Shown piece by piece: positions 23,235 to 35,251 of a stretch of 64,000 bases of DNA. The position numbers and the translations under genes were made by a program. Source of the stretch: Sipunculus nudus (lineage: Eukaryota > Annelida > Sipuncula > Golfingiida > Sipunculidae); NCBI GenBank assembly GCA_026874595.1, contig CM049307.1, forward strand, positions 93,226,330-93,290,329, given 5' to 3'. A model generated the notes under the pieces. It was given only the letters and a program-made list of their open reading frames with translations. It was not told where the DNA came from and made no database searches. Each line of letters starts with the position of its first letter. Position 1 is the stretch's first letter.

Positions 23235-23839
23235 AATGAAGTGGCGCAACAGGCCTTTACTGATCCTGAGCGTTTAATCCACTGCACTTTCCTGATTGCC
23301 ACCAACCTCTCCTTTTAACCAGGCCAGGCAACCCTGAAATTGAACAGGTAAGCGATACGATAACGCTACATTAACTCAAACAGACGCTTATGTATAGACA
23401 TGAAATGATTAACCTGAATTAGTTTTGGACCACTTCCAGTTGTTCTAATATTTGATGACATGTGATTTTAAGAATATTTTAGGAACACTTTCGCTTATGT
23501 AACAAAAAACAGGGATCTATATTCACAATATTAAGCATTGGTTGGTGTATTAATACAAATATTATTTTGGTTATGACACTCTTACAAGATCGATTTTTCC
23601 ACAAACGGGGATTTATCAGTTATAAAGTTCATGTTTCCCAAATATGTATCAAATTAAGTTACAAATTCTGGAGTGTTTCCTTGGTCCTAAACTCTTTAAA
23701 ATCTAAAGGCCTCCCTTATGGGAAGGGATACGTAAAATAAGTATTTATGATTTGATAGTTTGACTATTGATAATCTGTGATTGTGTATTTGGCCATGGCC
23801 GTCGTCTGTCCGTTCGTTAACAGGTATATTGTTATGAAG

Positions 23840-24003
23840 ACAAAATGTTGAGGGGGAAATACTTGGCCGATCCGGGATTCGAACCCAAAACGGTGGCGGT
23901 ACCAAGGGGTTTACAGTAAACTCCTTGGGCGTACCCACCGCTTCGCTATAGCAAAGCAAACTTAACTAGCGAAAATGTTCGGTCCGCTTTTGTCACCCCG
24001 TAA
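23840..24003 (-). mobile_element. tRNA-derived SINE copy A with a TIR-like hairpin
   Basis: On the minus strand ctatagcgaagcggtggg (A-box-like) and gggttcgaatcccgg (canonical B box) mark a tRNA-derived SINE. A second copy lies at 24106-24290. Between the boxes this copy carries a near-perfect hairpin, accaaggggtttaca/gtaaactccttgg at 23901-23928, which the other copy lacks. The hairpin arms match the terminal repeats of the element at 55063-56013. Confidence 0.6.
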
Positions 24004-24105
24004 CACACCCCCTCTCAAGAGCGTTCTGCTATCAGAACAAGACTAATTATCCCAGGAGTCACACTTTGGTGAGCTTACTCCGTGGGCCACAAAGTTTACC
24101 GCACG

Positions 24106-24290
24106 TTCTACGAGCCCTCATTTTGTTACGAAGACAAATTATTCAGGGGAAAATTCTGGGCCGATCCCGGGAATGAACCTATGTTGGTGGCGCTTAAGTC
24201 CGGCGTAGCAACCGCTTCGCTAAGAAAAGCAAGCTTCACTAGCGAGACAGTTCGGTCCGCTTTTATGTCACCCCGTAACAATATGACAGT
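24106..24290 (-). mobile_element. tRNA-derived SINE copy B
   Basis: This is a direct duplicate of the SINE at 23840. Shared blocks include ttaygaagacaaa, gggccgatcc, accgcttcgcta, gttcggtccgctttt and gtcaccccgtaaca. Its B box is mutated (ggttcattccc), so it is probably transcriptionally dead. The A-box side (tagcgaagcgg) is preserved. An open frame crossing it is not a gene. Confidence 0.6.
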
Positions 24291-24362
24291 AGCTGATCCA
24301 GAAATTGGAAAACAAGGAGCCGCTTATATTGAATTTGCTATTATGTTTTAGTTTGTAAATTT

Positions 24363-24397
24363 AATATATATATAATGTATATGTATATATATATGTA

Positions 24398-24458
<61 letters not shown>
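24363..24458. repeat. (AT)n microsatellite
   Basis: TA array with a few GT steps, about 95 bases. It is followed by a dyad-rich phrase (atctcgatacgtatcgcgatat). Confidence 0.9.
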
Positions 24459-24461
<3 letters not shown>

Positions 24462-24599
24462 GGTTGGTATCACTTACATATTTCGTATCTCGATACGTAT
24501 CGCGATATTTACATTATATTAAATTCAAAGGAAATAAATGTGTAATTAGAAATTCGAGAATACGGGGCAGCTAATTTGAATTGAGTCTTATATTTATGT

Positions 24600-25202
24600 T
24601 TGTAATTTAAATGTTTATATATTATTGTTACGTAATTATGTATATACATATATATATATATTATTACGTAATAATAATCAGTTAATTATATTTTTATGAA
24701 CGGGGTATGGGAGAGGGTCCCCTTTCATATGGGAAACATTTGTTCTTTTAAATATGCAATGTCTAGAGGATATTTTGATGCACGTTTATAAGGAGATTAT
24801 GAGGATTTTCTCTTCCTCAGCTACTACATTCTCAATGTTTTTGCATTATGTATTCGATTCATGGTTTGGTGTCATGGAATGTCCAAGTATTAAAAGTTTG
24901 TAACATATTGCTTATTGAAAGTTATTGCAAGTGCACTGCGAATTATAGAAGATGGTTCAGCAATATATTATTTTGATAAGCGTCCTACATTAGAGACTGA
25001 TCAAACGAAAGTGCCTTTAAAATAGAACATTGACTCGACAAACCAAGAGGCTATTAAAATGTATATATATATAGAGAGAGAAAATATCACACTCTTAGGT
25101 AATTTTTAAAAACTGTATGACAAACATGGGCGAATGGTTTGAAAGAAGGTCGGTTGGGTGGGAGGGGGGACACCTTTACCAAGCGTGAAAAATGTTAAGT
25201 AC

Positions 25203-25237
<35 letters not shown>
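24600..25237. repeat. Dispersed AT-rich element related to 34960-35090, ending in (AT)n
   Basis: The phrase gagggtcccctttcatatgg...aaatatgcaatgtctagaggatattttgatgc at about 24710-24785 resembles gagggggtttccccctcaca...atatacaatgtaaagaggacattttgaggc at about 34990-35056. Both appear to be copies of one dispersed element. A TA array lies at 25203-25237. Confidence 0.4.
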
Positions 25238-25241
<4 letters not shown>

Positions 25242-25489
25242 CACACATATAAAATAAACAAAATAACATCTTGACCCTGTTTTGATCCAGCATCAAACGT
25301 GTTCTCCGACTAATCCTATTGTGCCCCCGAGGACTCACTTGCTCTCCCCGATCGCACACAGCATACTCTCGTAATCTCTCGGCTTTCAAACCATGCCGTT
25401 TGTTTCATTATGACAACATTCACCTGAGGATCGGGTCTCATCCCGTGAAACAGTCTATAAAGAATTTACAGTGCTGTTTTTCTTCATCG

Positions 25490-25560
<71 letters not shown>
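25490..25560. repeat. (AT)n microsatellite
   Basis: Uninterrupted TA array of about 70 bases. Confidence 0.95.
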
Positions 25561-25561
<1 letters not shown>

Positions 25562-28500
25562 CAAGGTGTAAGGAGTAGCACTATGACTACGTATTTGTAA
25601 ATGTGATCATTGGTAGGTGATAAGATACACTGTGCCTGTATCAGGGTTCCCGCCAGGATTTTTTTACAGCCTCACGGCAGATAAAATCCATGTTAAAGGG
25701 GGTCAGGGAGAAAAGCCCCCTGGAGCTGGAGCTTATTAGGCAAGCCAAATTCGACAAATTGCTATTTAATATTTAAGACAACATAATTTTTAAGTTAAAA
25801 CAGTAATTTGTATTCCTAATACTCGGTATTTAAAATAAAATGAAATAAAAATGAGCCGTTTCACAAACAAGAACAAGATTAATTAAAAAATGCTACAGAC
25901 AAACTGTTTAAGCATAGTCTAATTGTAACTAAGACGTGAGTTGACACATTATATGTTGTCCCCCTTGAGTAAAATAACCTGTCCCCTACCCTTTGACGCC
26001 CATGAATTAAGAGAAAATACATAACATCTATATTTTGATATATGAAAAACGATTAGGCTGTATGGATTGTGATATGCAAGCAGAAATTTACTCACGCAAT
26101 GTGCTAATCTGGATTTAATGATTGTTCCACATGTTATGCAAATCTGCATTCCACGTCATATTTCTGCATTATGACAGGTATATATGTGTTGATAGTGATA
26201 GGCGGCCTTGCGTTCACCGACATACTTTGTTCTCCTAGAGAGTAGGTTGATGAGCCGAAGTGCGCCGAGATTTGATCTTCACGTGAATGTCCAGAAGACC
26301 TGACAAAGACCGTCCTGCCCAACACAGTTTTATCTTAATATGTTAAAAAAAATCATTTGAAACAGGCAATGAGAATTTTCATATAAAACACCCAAAATAA
26401 GATGACAAATTATTTTTTCATTAAAATATTTCAAACAGAGGATTTTTTTCACAAATTTGTATTTTATTTTATGGCAATACTTGCAGAGAACTAATGACAT
26501 TAAAATCTGAGATATATGGCAGTAACAGACAGCAGACACTAATCCAACCACCTCTACCCCAATTAAACCTTCCCAAAAAATGTACTTATATTGTAAAAAT
26601 GTATGAAGCTTTGCTGAGAAATGCTAATAATTGTTTCTCCATTAAAACAGAAACAGTTCAGGCCAGTTTACAACTATGTCTACCACAGTTCTGTAAAGAA
26701 TATTGATCCATTCGATTCTCATTTCAATTTGCATGGTGACAGGAAAATATGAGGGAATGATTAACATATTTTATTTTGTTTTATATCTGTGACCAAAGAG
26801 TAAGAAAGACCTAAATATCGTCAAACATGCAGGTGGCGCCACAAAATACGCTTTTCTGCGCGCTTTGAATAACATACCCACTGTGCAAACTTTCATTAGA
26901 ATACGACCAGCATCTCATGAGAAAAAGCTGCTGATAAACAGACAACTACCGACAGGGGGCGCACCAACGCCGAGCCATGGATATCACTGAATGTGAGCTG
27001 AAAAAGGAATACAGGTATTTCTCACTTGGGGAATAAAATTATGAATTGGGTATCTAATTGTGTACCTGACATTTACATCCAGGACGGGCCTGTCTTTGTA
27101 ATATAGGTATGGACCTGATAAGTTCTTGCAGACTGGCTTATTATAAACAATTATGAATGACATATATCAAAAGAAAAAGGCTCTTTATTTCGGAGAGGGG
27201 TTTTCAAGTCGACATCTAGCGGTTGAAAACTTAAATGTCAAGTTTTTTGTCACTGTTCCCTGTCACCAGGAAAACTGTGTATATACGATATCATCTTTTT
27301 TAAAATAGCATGATAACTCCAAAAATAACTCGAATTAACAATATTGATGAGGTAATTATTTCATTAAATTATAAGTTACTTTCTTAGGTCTTGGGTCCAT
27401 ATCATATTTATATCAAATGAAAATAATCCTTATTCATATCTAATTATTATATTATTCTTCTGTGTAACGCATATACTTTAAATGATGCGGAAAATTGCAA
27501 TGTAGATGAAGTGGCGTGAAATGCGGCGGAGTAATTTAGCGGAATGTCATGTGAAATGTTAGTTAATAATCTATTATGTCGTAAATTGTGATATGCTCAT
27601 CAAATATGGTAGAGATTATGATTTTTTATGTGATTTTATCATCCCAAGTGATATCGTAGGACGTGATATTTCAAAACAAATATAAAGAATTTGTGAAATG
27701 AGTAAGAGAATGCCATCTTCAAAACATGAGAGCAAAAACCTTAACCATGAGAAATCAAAGGATCTTGCGACTACTGTTCTGAGCGTCTTACAGCAATACA
27801 ATGCTTTTTAGCACCCTAAATTTCAAATTCTCTCGGCGTGACTTGTTGTTGAATTTGTTGTGGAAGGAACGGCCATTAACAAAAGTGGAAAAAAAATAAT
27901 TTTGGGACGGAACAGTAAGATTAAATTTCGGAATTTAAATTTGGATCTGAGTTCGAATCCAGCCAATCCGTATAATACATCCAGAATATATATGTTCGCC
28001 CCCAAATTTAGATAGGTTCCCCTTGGCTTATGATTCACTCACTTAGTAAATTTCATTGAATCAATTAAGAACATTTTGAGATATTTGTTTTTGGACGAGC
28101 AATGTCCTTGTGAACTTTCATAGGCGTATATGTGGTAACGACTTGTGTAATGGTGACGTCATGGTGACGTCGTTATCATGGGAGGAGGGTGCAATGTCAT
28201 TTAAACGACAATGACGTCATATTAAGGTCCCGTTGGGACTAGTCTGAGAGAAACATTTAATGTCTGGTCAAACTGATAATTAAAAGGTCAAGTAATTTTG
28301 TGGCGCAAACTGCAGGAGCACAGACAAAAAAATCAGGAAAGCAGAGAATGTCGAGGAACAAATAGTGTGGGAAAGCTCATTGATTTTGGTTGGCCTGAGA
28401 TTTAATGGTGGGAATAAATAAAAAATTGTGTTGGTGTCGGTCCCTTTTATAATGTTGGAGATAGTAGAAATTGGTGAATGTGCTGCTGATGATCATGCTT

Positions 28501-29591
28501 GAGAGGTGGCGCCATCTGTGGTCCTTTTATAAACCACATTCAATCACACAATCGGGATACTAAAGCCCGAGTTTTCACATTTGAAAATAAAAATATAGGC
28601 TCAGAGCTTGAGTTTGTTGCATAATATATTGCTAAAATCTCAATGGATAATATTCTCCTGAAAGTGTGAATGTGACCACTTTATTTGGTAATATATAGGG
28701 GCCAGAAAGGGTGGTCAGGATGACCATCAGTGTAACCATTTTGACAGACAATTTTTTTTTAAATTACTGAACGCTGTCACTGTGTCATATTCAGGTGTCA
28801 AACTTTACTTTGTTGCGTGGAGGGAGCTGGGCAGGCGGCGGGTCAGTCCCCTCCTAAACGTCACATATCAGCACTCACCACAAATCAATCAGAGACTGCC
28901 CGGTAAAAATTGTTCTTAATAATGTATTGAAATTTGTAGTAGATTGGTCAATAAAAGAATTTATCTGTTCCTTTGTTTGTCTTTTTTTGTCAATATAACA
29001 CAATATATTCAACACATTTTAAAGTATTAATGGGACATAGTGGACATGGTTTGATTAAATTTTGCGGAGAATATGGACGTTGGTGCAGGCGTTGGCGGAA
29101 GTTAGCGCTCTGTCTGTGCATTAATGATTTTGGGGTACTTTTCCGCATTTATAATCTTCCACATATCTTTCACGGGGATTTTTACAATCGGTGTTAAGAC
29201 AAACAAGAAACGTCTTACATTTTATACTTTATTGGTGCATCACGATCGAATGTGTGAAACAACATACAGACGTTAAGATAAAGTGCTTATCACAAATAAG
29301 CATGCGCAGTGAAGTGCATATATGTTTAGGTAAACAAGAAAGAAAAATAGTTATGTTTATGCATGAGTAAAGATTGGATTCAACATTTTATTCAGACAGG
29401 CATGTTGTTACAAACAACTGGTGAAAGTCACCATGTTTTGTCATCTCTCGTCTCACACATCTGGTCCATGGATTTAGTTGCATTATTGCATTATTAAATT
29501 ACCAAGTTAATAATGAGCAAAAAAAAAACTGCATGCCTGTCGTTTAAAGACAGATGTTTGTGTAAATATATTGGAATAATTAAGACTAAGA

Positions 29592-29595
<4 letters not shown>
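25561..29595. other. Long non-coding stretch
   Basis: AT-rich sequence with scattered stops in all frames. Three TGACGT(C/A)-type sites lie at 28144-28219 (see findings). A minus-strand open frame at 26134-26325 (SGHSREDQISAHFGSSTYSL) and a plus-strand one at 28973-29197 show no recognisable family. No gene is supported. Confidence 0.45.

Positions 29596-29638
<43 letters not shown>
29596..29638. repeat. (AT)n microsatellite
   Basis: TA array of about 42 bases. Confidence 0.95.
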
Positions 29639-29641
<3 letters not shown>

Positions 29642-30017
29642 TTTATATACCTTGGGATTCTTTAAAATAGCAATTATACGTTTCAATGATATTATTTTTG
29701 ATAATATGATACACCTGAATTCACAATATATGCACATTTCACAATAATAATATTAGCAAAAAATGTTAACAGTCCACGGGTAGATACACCCTATTTTTCA
29801 TCTTAATTCCCGTTAAATAGAACAATATATGCTCGGGCCTAATAACGATATAAAGGGAAATCTGTCCCAGGCTGCATTGTTACAGCTTACTCAATAATCC
29901 TGCACATTTATGCACCATCACAGGGCCAAATCCTCTCCCATGCTCTCCCAATCTGCCCTTCCCGACCTCGCTTTATGGGAACCCCCCCCCCACCCATATT
30001 TTAAAGTCCGCCCCTAA

Positions 30018-30082
30018 AGGAATGCATGATTCAATATTGAAAAGGTAAGGATATTTTATCCACAAACATGGCATATGTAAAG

Positions 30083-30153
<71 letters not shown>

Positions 30154-30378
30154 CATATATATATATATCTTACACAACATGGTATTATGATAAACCAACA
30201 AACGTGTATATATATATATTGCAAATAGTACAAGTATATGCAACAGAGATTAAAACACCATGCACAATTCAATATTGTAATCTATAATAGTAACATGGCA
30301 TATATAAAACAATATTTGTATGACATAAGTTAACTTTTGCAAGCAAGCTGATATTTGTTTGATTTATTTCGCCTTAAT

Positions 30379-30451
<73 letters not shown>
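30018..30451. repeat. Duplicated AT-array unit
   Basis: The segment gcatgattcaatattgaaaagg...aacatggcatatgtaaagcaatat (30018-30090) is repeated with changes at 30262-30315 (gcacaattcaatattgtaatc...aacatggcatatataaaacaatat). TA arrays lie at 30085-30170 and 30382-30451. Confidence 0.55.
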
Positions 30452-30454
<3 letters not shown>

Positions 30455-30706
30455 ACTAGCTTAAACATTTTGATGTGCCTATTAAAAGTACTAGATCTAG
30501 TAATTAGGGATATTATAATATTCTAGCTTCCAAAACTTGGGACCTTGAGATATTTATTATTTATTAAAGAGTTATTTTTGTAAAGTTAAACCACAAGGGG
30601 ATACATTTATGTAAAAAAATTAAATGGAGGGAGAAGGGATAAAAACAACAAGGTCCCGAGAAATTACTAGAATAATCCCTTGAAACGTTTGATTATTAGG
30701 TAACAA

Positions 30707-30924
30707 CTACCCGAGTGATACTTCGCAAAGTGGGTAGAGGCTCGATGTACAGTAACCATCTCGCCAGTCGCTGGAGGTTGTAAACCAGGATATAGATAAA
30801 CAGTTCTCCCTATTGCCATGCGACACGTCGTAATAACTCGGCAGGCTGTCGTCTACCATGTTTCCGGTTGATTCCCACCTCCACTCCCCTTCTACATCTT
30901 TGTCGGTACCGGAACTCCAAAACC
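30707..30924 (-). CDS. C-type lectin domain protein, exon 3 (C-terminal half)
   Basis: Acceptor (gatttcttcag) joins in phase 1 to the exon at 36742-36951 (CCA T|GG), giving a continuous domain. It reads FWSSGTDKDVEGEWRWESTG, the WIGxxDxxxEGxWxW block of C-type lectin domains. It continues with RENCLSIS, WRDGYC and SLYPLCEV, placing the last three conserved cysteines. It stops at TAG 30707-30709, just after the domain. Where calcium/sugar-binding lectins carry EPN or QPD this one has LPS, and the WND triplet reads WRD. Calcium-dependent sugar binding is therefore doubtful and the ligand unknown. No damage was seen. Confidence 0.85.
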
Positions 30925-31019
30925 CTGAAGAAATCAAGAGATCACTTGTATTGAGAATTACTCCAGCATAAAGTTATACTAAGAAACTGAAAACAAGTAG
31001 TATAAATTAACATAAGCAT

Positions 31020-32305
31020 TTTAGTCGAGGGGTGAGGGGACGCTCACCATTGGTAAAGAGAATGAAGTGGGTGTAATATTTATCATGAACTGTGTGTGAG
31101 TGTTGGGGGGGGGGGAGTTATCTAGCAGTATGTACAACACACATCAGTATATCAATCATGGTTTTGTTAATAATAAATATCAATATAAAATATAAATTAA
31201 TATTATTCAGTAATACTTATGATAATGATAATGGTATACAATCAGATGTTATAAAATGGATAAATGTACAATGCATAACGGGAATATTATATGAGTTGAA
31301 ACTCGGGAGAGTAGTGTATTTCATATGTTTTTGTCCATGACCATCTCGCACTGAAAGTAAACACCAGGTAACAGACAGCAACTTGAAACAGGTCAGAATA
31401 AAATAACATCACTTGAGACTGATACGGGAGCCCCAGATTTGCGCGTGCTTGGATGTTGTTCATTTCACAACGGCATGGTCAGAGACAATCAGTTCTGTTG
31501 TGATGAACTGTGTTTGTGTTATATCTTAAAAAGCAAGCATGAACTTGACTACACGATTTCACAAAAATCCTTGAGTAAAGGAAGATGAAACATTTGAAAC
31601 TAAATCAATAAGGCATGCAGCGTATATTGTTGTTTGGCTTGTTGAATATCGCGGGGGATGGGCCACCGATATAATGCTCAGTGTTTTATTTTTAGATGCA
31701 GGGTCCACTTCAACTTCTACAGAAGGAAATATAAATTAATTTAACCTGCTCATGAGGAGCATAATTCCACCCGTCACCTGTTAACATATCCCACATGATG
31801 TCAACTACGACCAATGACTCCATGAAGGCCTCAACCCTTGCCCGAAATGGATTGATCAATATTACGAATGATTTTGCGAAGGCATTTTCTGCGTAAGGTC
31901 ATATTGGCAGTCTAAAGAAGTAAGAAAACAATCACCTAGTAAAAATAAAACAGACTTGAAGAAAATGTCGTAATAAAATATATAATAAATATGTTCCATT
32001 GAAAGAGATTGACAAAATGATGTGTACGCAAAACAATGTAAATTAATTCAGGAACATAGAAATAGTAAAACAGATAAAGTTTCCCTGCTTTTCCACATTT
32101 GTCAGCTTACAAAAATAAATAAAGAATACGGTTAACCTGAAGTTTAACAGTTCAGTGAAAACATAGGCAAACTATTGCTAAATTTGAATAGAAATCTACT
32201 GATCCTATCATGCTGCATTAATTATGGGTGCAGCAAAACTCACTGTGTCGCTTTACTACTATATACATGTACTAGATCTTGTCGCTAGTACTAGTTACAT
32301 CGTTA
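31020..32305. other. Lectin intron 2, left part
   Basis: Intronic AT-rich DNA with a G10 run near 31109. No internal exon or repeat family was identified with confidence. Confidence 0.5.
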
Positions 32306-32569
32306 TTATTTTCATCTCCGCTAAGCCTAGCGGCGGGGGTTATGTTTTTAGCAGCGTATATTTGTCTGTTAATCTGTAAATCTGTCTGTTGCACGATAAC
32401 ACAAAAATTCCTCAACTGAGTTTAGTGAAACTTTCTGGATAGTTCGGCATTGATACCAGAAACAATTGATTAAATTTGGGAGCGATCTATGCGTAAATAA
32501 CTCCGGAATAAGTTATAGTGTTTTATTGGGGTCCAAAGCATATTTGTTTACGCAGGTGACGATATGGCC

Positions 32570-33050
32570 ATACTGTGGTTGGCTTTAAATATTTGGCTGA
32601 AATATCGCGGTTTCTTCAATTTTACATTTTGCGAGGGTTTCATTTTCGCGATTGCAAAAGAAAATATAAAATCTAAGTACAGCAGTATTTGTATTGATTT
32701 TAAATTGAGAATTAATCCTTCAATTCCTCGCTCATTTCTGGTTCATTCATTCACTTTGACCGATGTCACAATCGATATATCTTATGTGAGTACCGCGTGT
32801 TCTATAATGATTAGTGCTTGTATGCATGGGCCAGTTTTGATACAGATTAGGTTGTGAACAGTTTAGGTTGGGACTTTAGGTTGTTTCTTAAGGTATAAGA
32901 AGTAATCTGTTTGTGCTGATGCATAATCCCCTCTTGTTCATATTTGTTGGTGTGGCATCTTATTCCCGACAGTTTTATATTCGCGATTATGTTACATTCG
33001 CGAATATCGCGAAATTTAAACCCTCGCGAATAAAAAAGCAAATACAGTAT
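32570..33050. mobile_element. MITE-like inverted-repeat element with CGCGA-rich ends
   Basis: The left end (atactgtggttggctttaaat...gcgagggtttcattttcgcgat) and the reverse complement of the right end (atactgtatttgcttttttattcgcgagggtttaaatttcgcgat) match over about 80 bases with gaps. The outermost bases are TACTGT...ACAGTA, compatible with a TA target as in Tc1/mariner-type elements. It is about 480 bp and has no transposase coding. Confidence 0.5.
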
Positions 33051-33717
33051 TTTAGGACCCAGTCTTGACGTCACAGAGAACAATTACGTCACTCCACGTG
33101 TACGTGGCATTTTCCTAAAACATGTCGTTAAATCAAAGTACAGCATGGAGGGCCACGGTTGTTAATTGTTCGTTGTTATATAGTCATTGGCCCTGTTTGG
33201 GATTGTGTCCGCCGTTGTATACATGTTCCCGCAAGAGATCGTCCGGGACCGAGTTTGCTTTTAAAATTTTACAGTTTACATGCTCTTGTTGGCGAAGTTT
33301 TTTTTTTCACGTGTATATTGCTGTCTATAAATATATAACATTTAAGCCGTCAAAGGGGTCATTAAAACGGAATTGAAACGTGTATCTCTCCGCAAATCTG
33401 GGTCAATTAAGGGTAAACGTAAACCGGTATGCTTTTCTGTACAGGCTCACGGTACGGGTTGTTCAATGTTATGACGGCACATATACGTCACATGTATCAC
33501 AAAGGCTGAGCACGTGTTCACATTGTTATGAAAAAGATTACATTTTGACGCTGATTGACCAACAGATGCTAATATTTTATTATACTAGTTATCTGGCTAT
33601 ATTTTAACTTACATAAACATTACAAAAGGAAACTTGAATAGTTATAACTCATCATTCTCAAATTAAAAAAAAAAAAACATTGCATTTATAAAATGATGCT
33701 TTTCTGATAATTATATA

Positions 33718-33770
33718 TGAGCTGCCTTGGCTGAGGTCTGCGCTCTCTGAGTGCTTTTCTAGTTCTTACT
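33718..33770 (+). repeat. Dispersed repeat (gctgccttggctgaggtctgcg)
   Basis: gagctgccttggctgaggtctgcgctctctgagtg occurs here. With one substitution it occurs in reverse at about 47793-47838. It is probably the conserved end of a dispersed element whose class I cannot name. Confidence 0.55.
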
Positions 33771-34663
33771 TTTATCATTTGTCATGAATAGTTTTGAGAT
33801 TATACTTTCATTAGAAGATCATTAATCATTCTCATGATTGAAGTTTAGAACCAATGTGCGCGCATGCCCTTAAAAACGTGAAAATGTCCACAGTGTAAAT
33901 CACATGTGTCTGTCAGCATATATGCGTCTGCCTGGATCATAGGAAATATATAATTGTTAATATGTCTTCTAAAAAGCAGATTTTTTTTTAGTTTACGCCT
34001 ATACCAAATTTGAAGGATTTTATTAAGGTAAAAGTAAAAAATGAAATGATTTGTAAAGATTTCGGAACTAAATACTCTGTAAAATCGTAATTTTTAAACT
34101 AAACTCACTAAGCAAAAAAACACCTGGGGATTATTATCTCAATTCTCGATTTATTTAAGAAGATTTTCTGTATCTGCTTTAGTTGTGCTGGAATAAACGA
34201 TTTTTTGTTAAAAATTAAAATTAAATTAAAATTCTTAAAAATTCAAACCTGTTCCTCGGAAACAAAGTTTATTATCACCAAACTATAGAAAATTTTCTTA
34301 GCTTTCAGAAAATGTATACTTTAGGGGGTATTAAAGCATTAGATTGTTCCATGCAAAGGAAAAACTGAAACAAAGTCAGGTCAGGTGGGGGGACCAGTCC
34401 TGTCCTGCCACCTTAAAACGGTCGAACCATGCAGTGACAATGATATGCCGAACACGCCTCTCTCAACGCGGAGAGACGCTGACCTGTGTCGTTTATAAGT
34501 ACACATTCTGTGTCTGTCTTTATTTAAACAGCTTTATCGACAATCCATCAACAGTTTGTTTTTCTGGATTTTCTGTGTAAAACCTTAATGGAATAACCAT
34601 ATATATATATATGACAATTTCAAATCCGCAACAATGAGCGTCAAATTTCTTAAAGACAGCAAT

Positions 34664-34666
<3 letters not shown>

Positions 34667-34711
<45 letters not shown>
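34667..34711. repeat. (GA)n microsatellite
   Basis: About 45 bases of GA. It is interrupted by the inserted element at 34712-35251 and resumes as gagagagagagag at 35251. Confidence 0.95.
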
Positions 34712-34712
<1 letters not shown>

Positions 34713-35251
34713 AGGGGCGTAGCCAGGATTGAGGGAGGGGAGGGGGCCATCATCAGTGGCGGATCAAAAAATTCGAAAACGGGGGGGGGGGGGGGGGGGG
34801 CTAATATGCCTGTATGGGTAATGTGAAAACGGCTATATATACAAGAATTTATATGTATTTTATTATTATTATAATTTTTACTATACTTTATATATTGAAG
34901 TATATGAACATATATATATACATATTTTTATTTTCAATTATGAACCATGGTATAATTAAGGCTAGTTACGGGTACATGGGGAAGGTATTGGAGGGGGTTT
35001 CCCCCTCACATAATGCAAAATTTTTTAATATACAATGTAAAGAGGACATTTTGAGGCAATTTTCACCAAAAAACTGTTCCTGAAAAACTGTTCCCTTATG
35101 TCTTTGCGTCATGTAATCAAACTGTAGAGAAGTTCAATATTTAATATATATATTATTATATTATATTATTATTTATATTTTGATATTTATATTTCTTCAA
35201 CATTAGGAAATAACATTTCAATTGCCCCCCCCCCCCTTGGCTACGCCCCTG
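34712..35251. mobile_element. hAT-like MITE inserted in a (GA)n array
   Basis: The left end reads CAGGGGCGTAGCCA and the right end ends TGGCTACGCCCCTG, a perfect 14-bp terminal inverted repeat. Both flanks are GA repeats, so an 8-bp GAGAGAGA target duplication is possible but cannot be proved. CAGGG-type ends and 8-bp target duplications are typical of hAT elements. The interior holds poly-G, a second cagtggcggat phrase and AT-rich DNA, with no transposase. Confidence 0.65.

Noticed and set aside
23840-24003. Possible tRNA gene with long anticodon stem
   Set aside because: The hairpin between the boxes is 13 bp, not a 5-bp anticodon stem, and a decayed sister copy lies beside it.
27930-27975. 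Isolated B-box-like gagttcgaatccag
   Set aside because: No A box or tRNA-like context nearby; probably chance.
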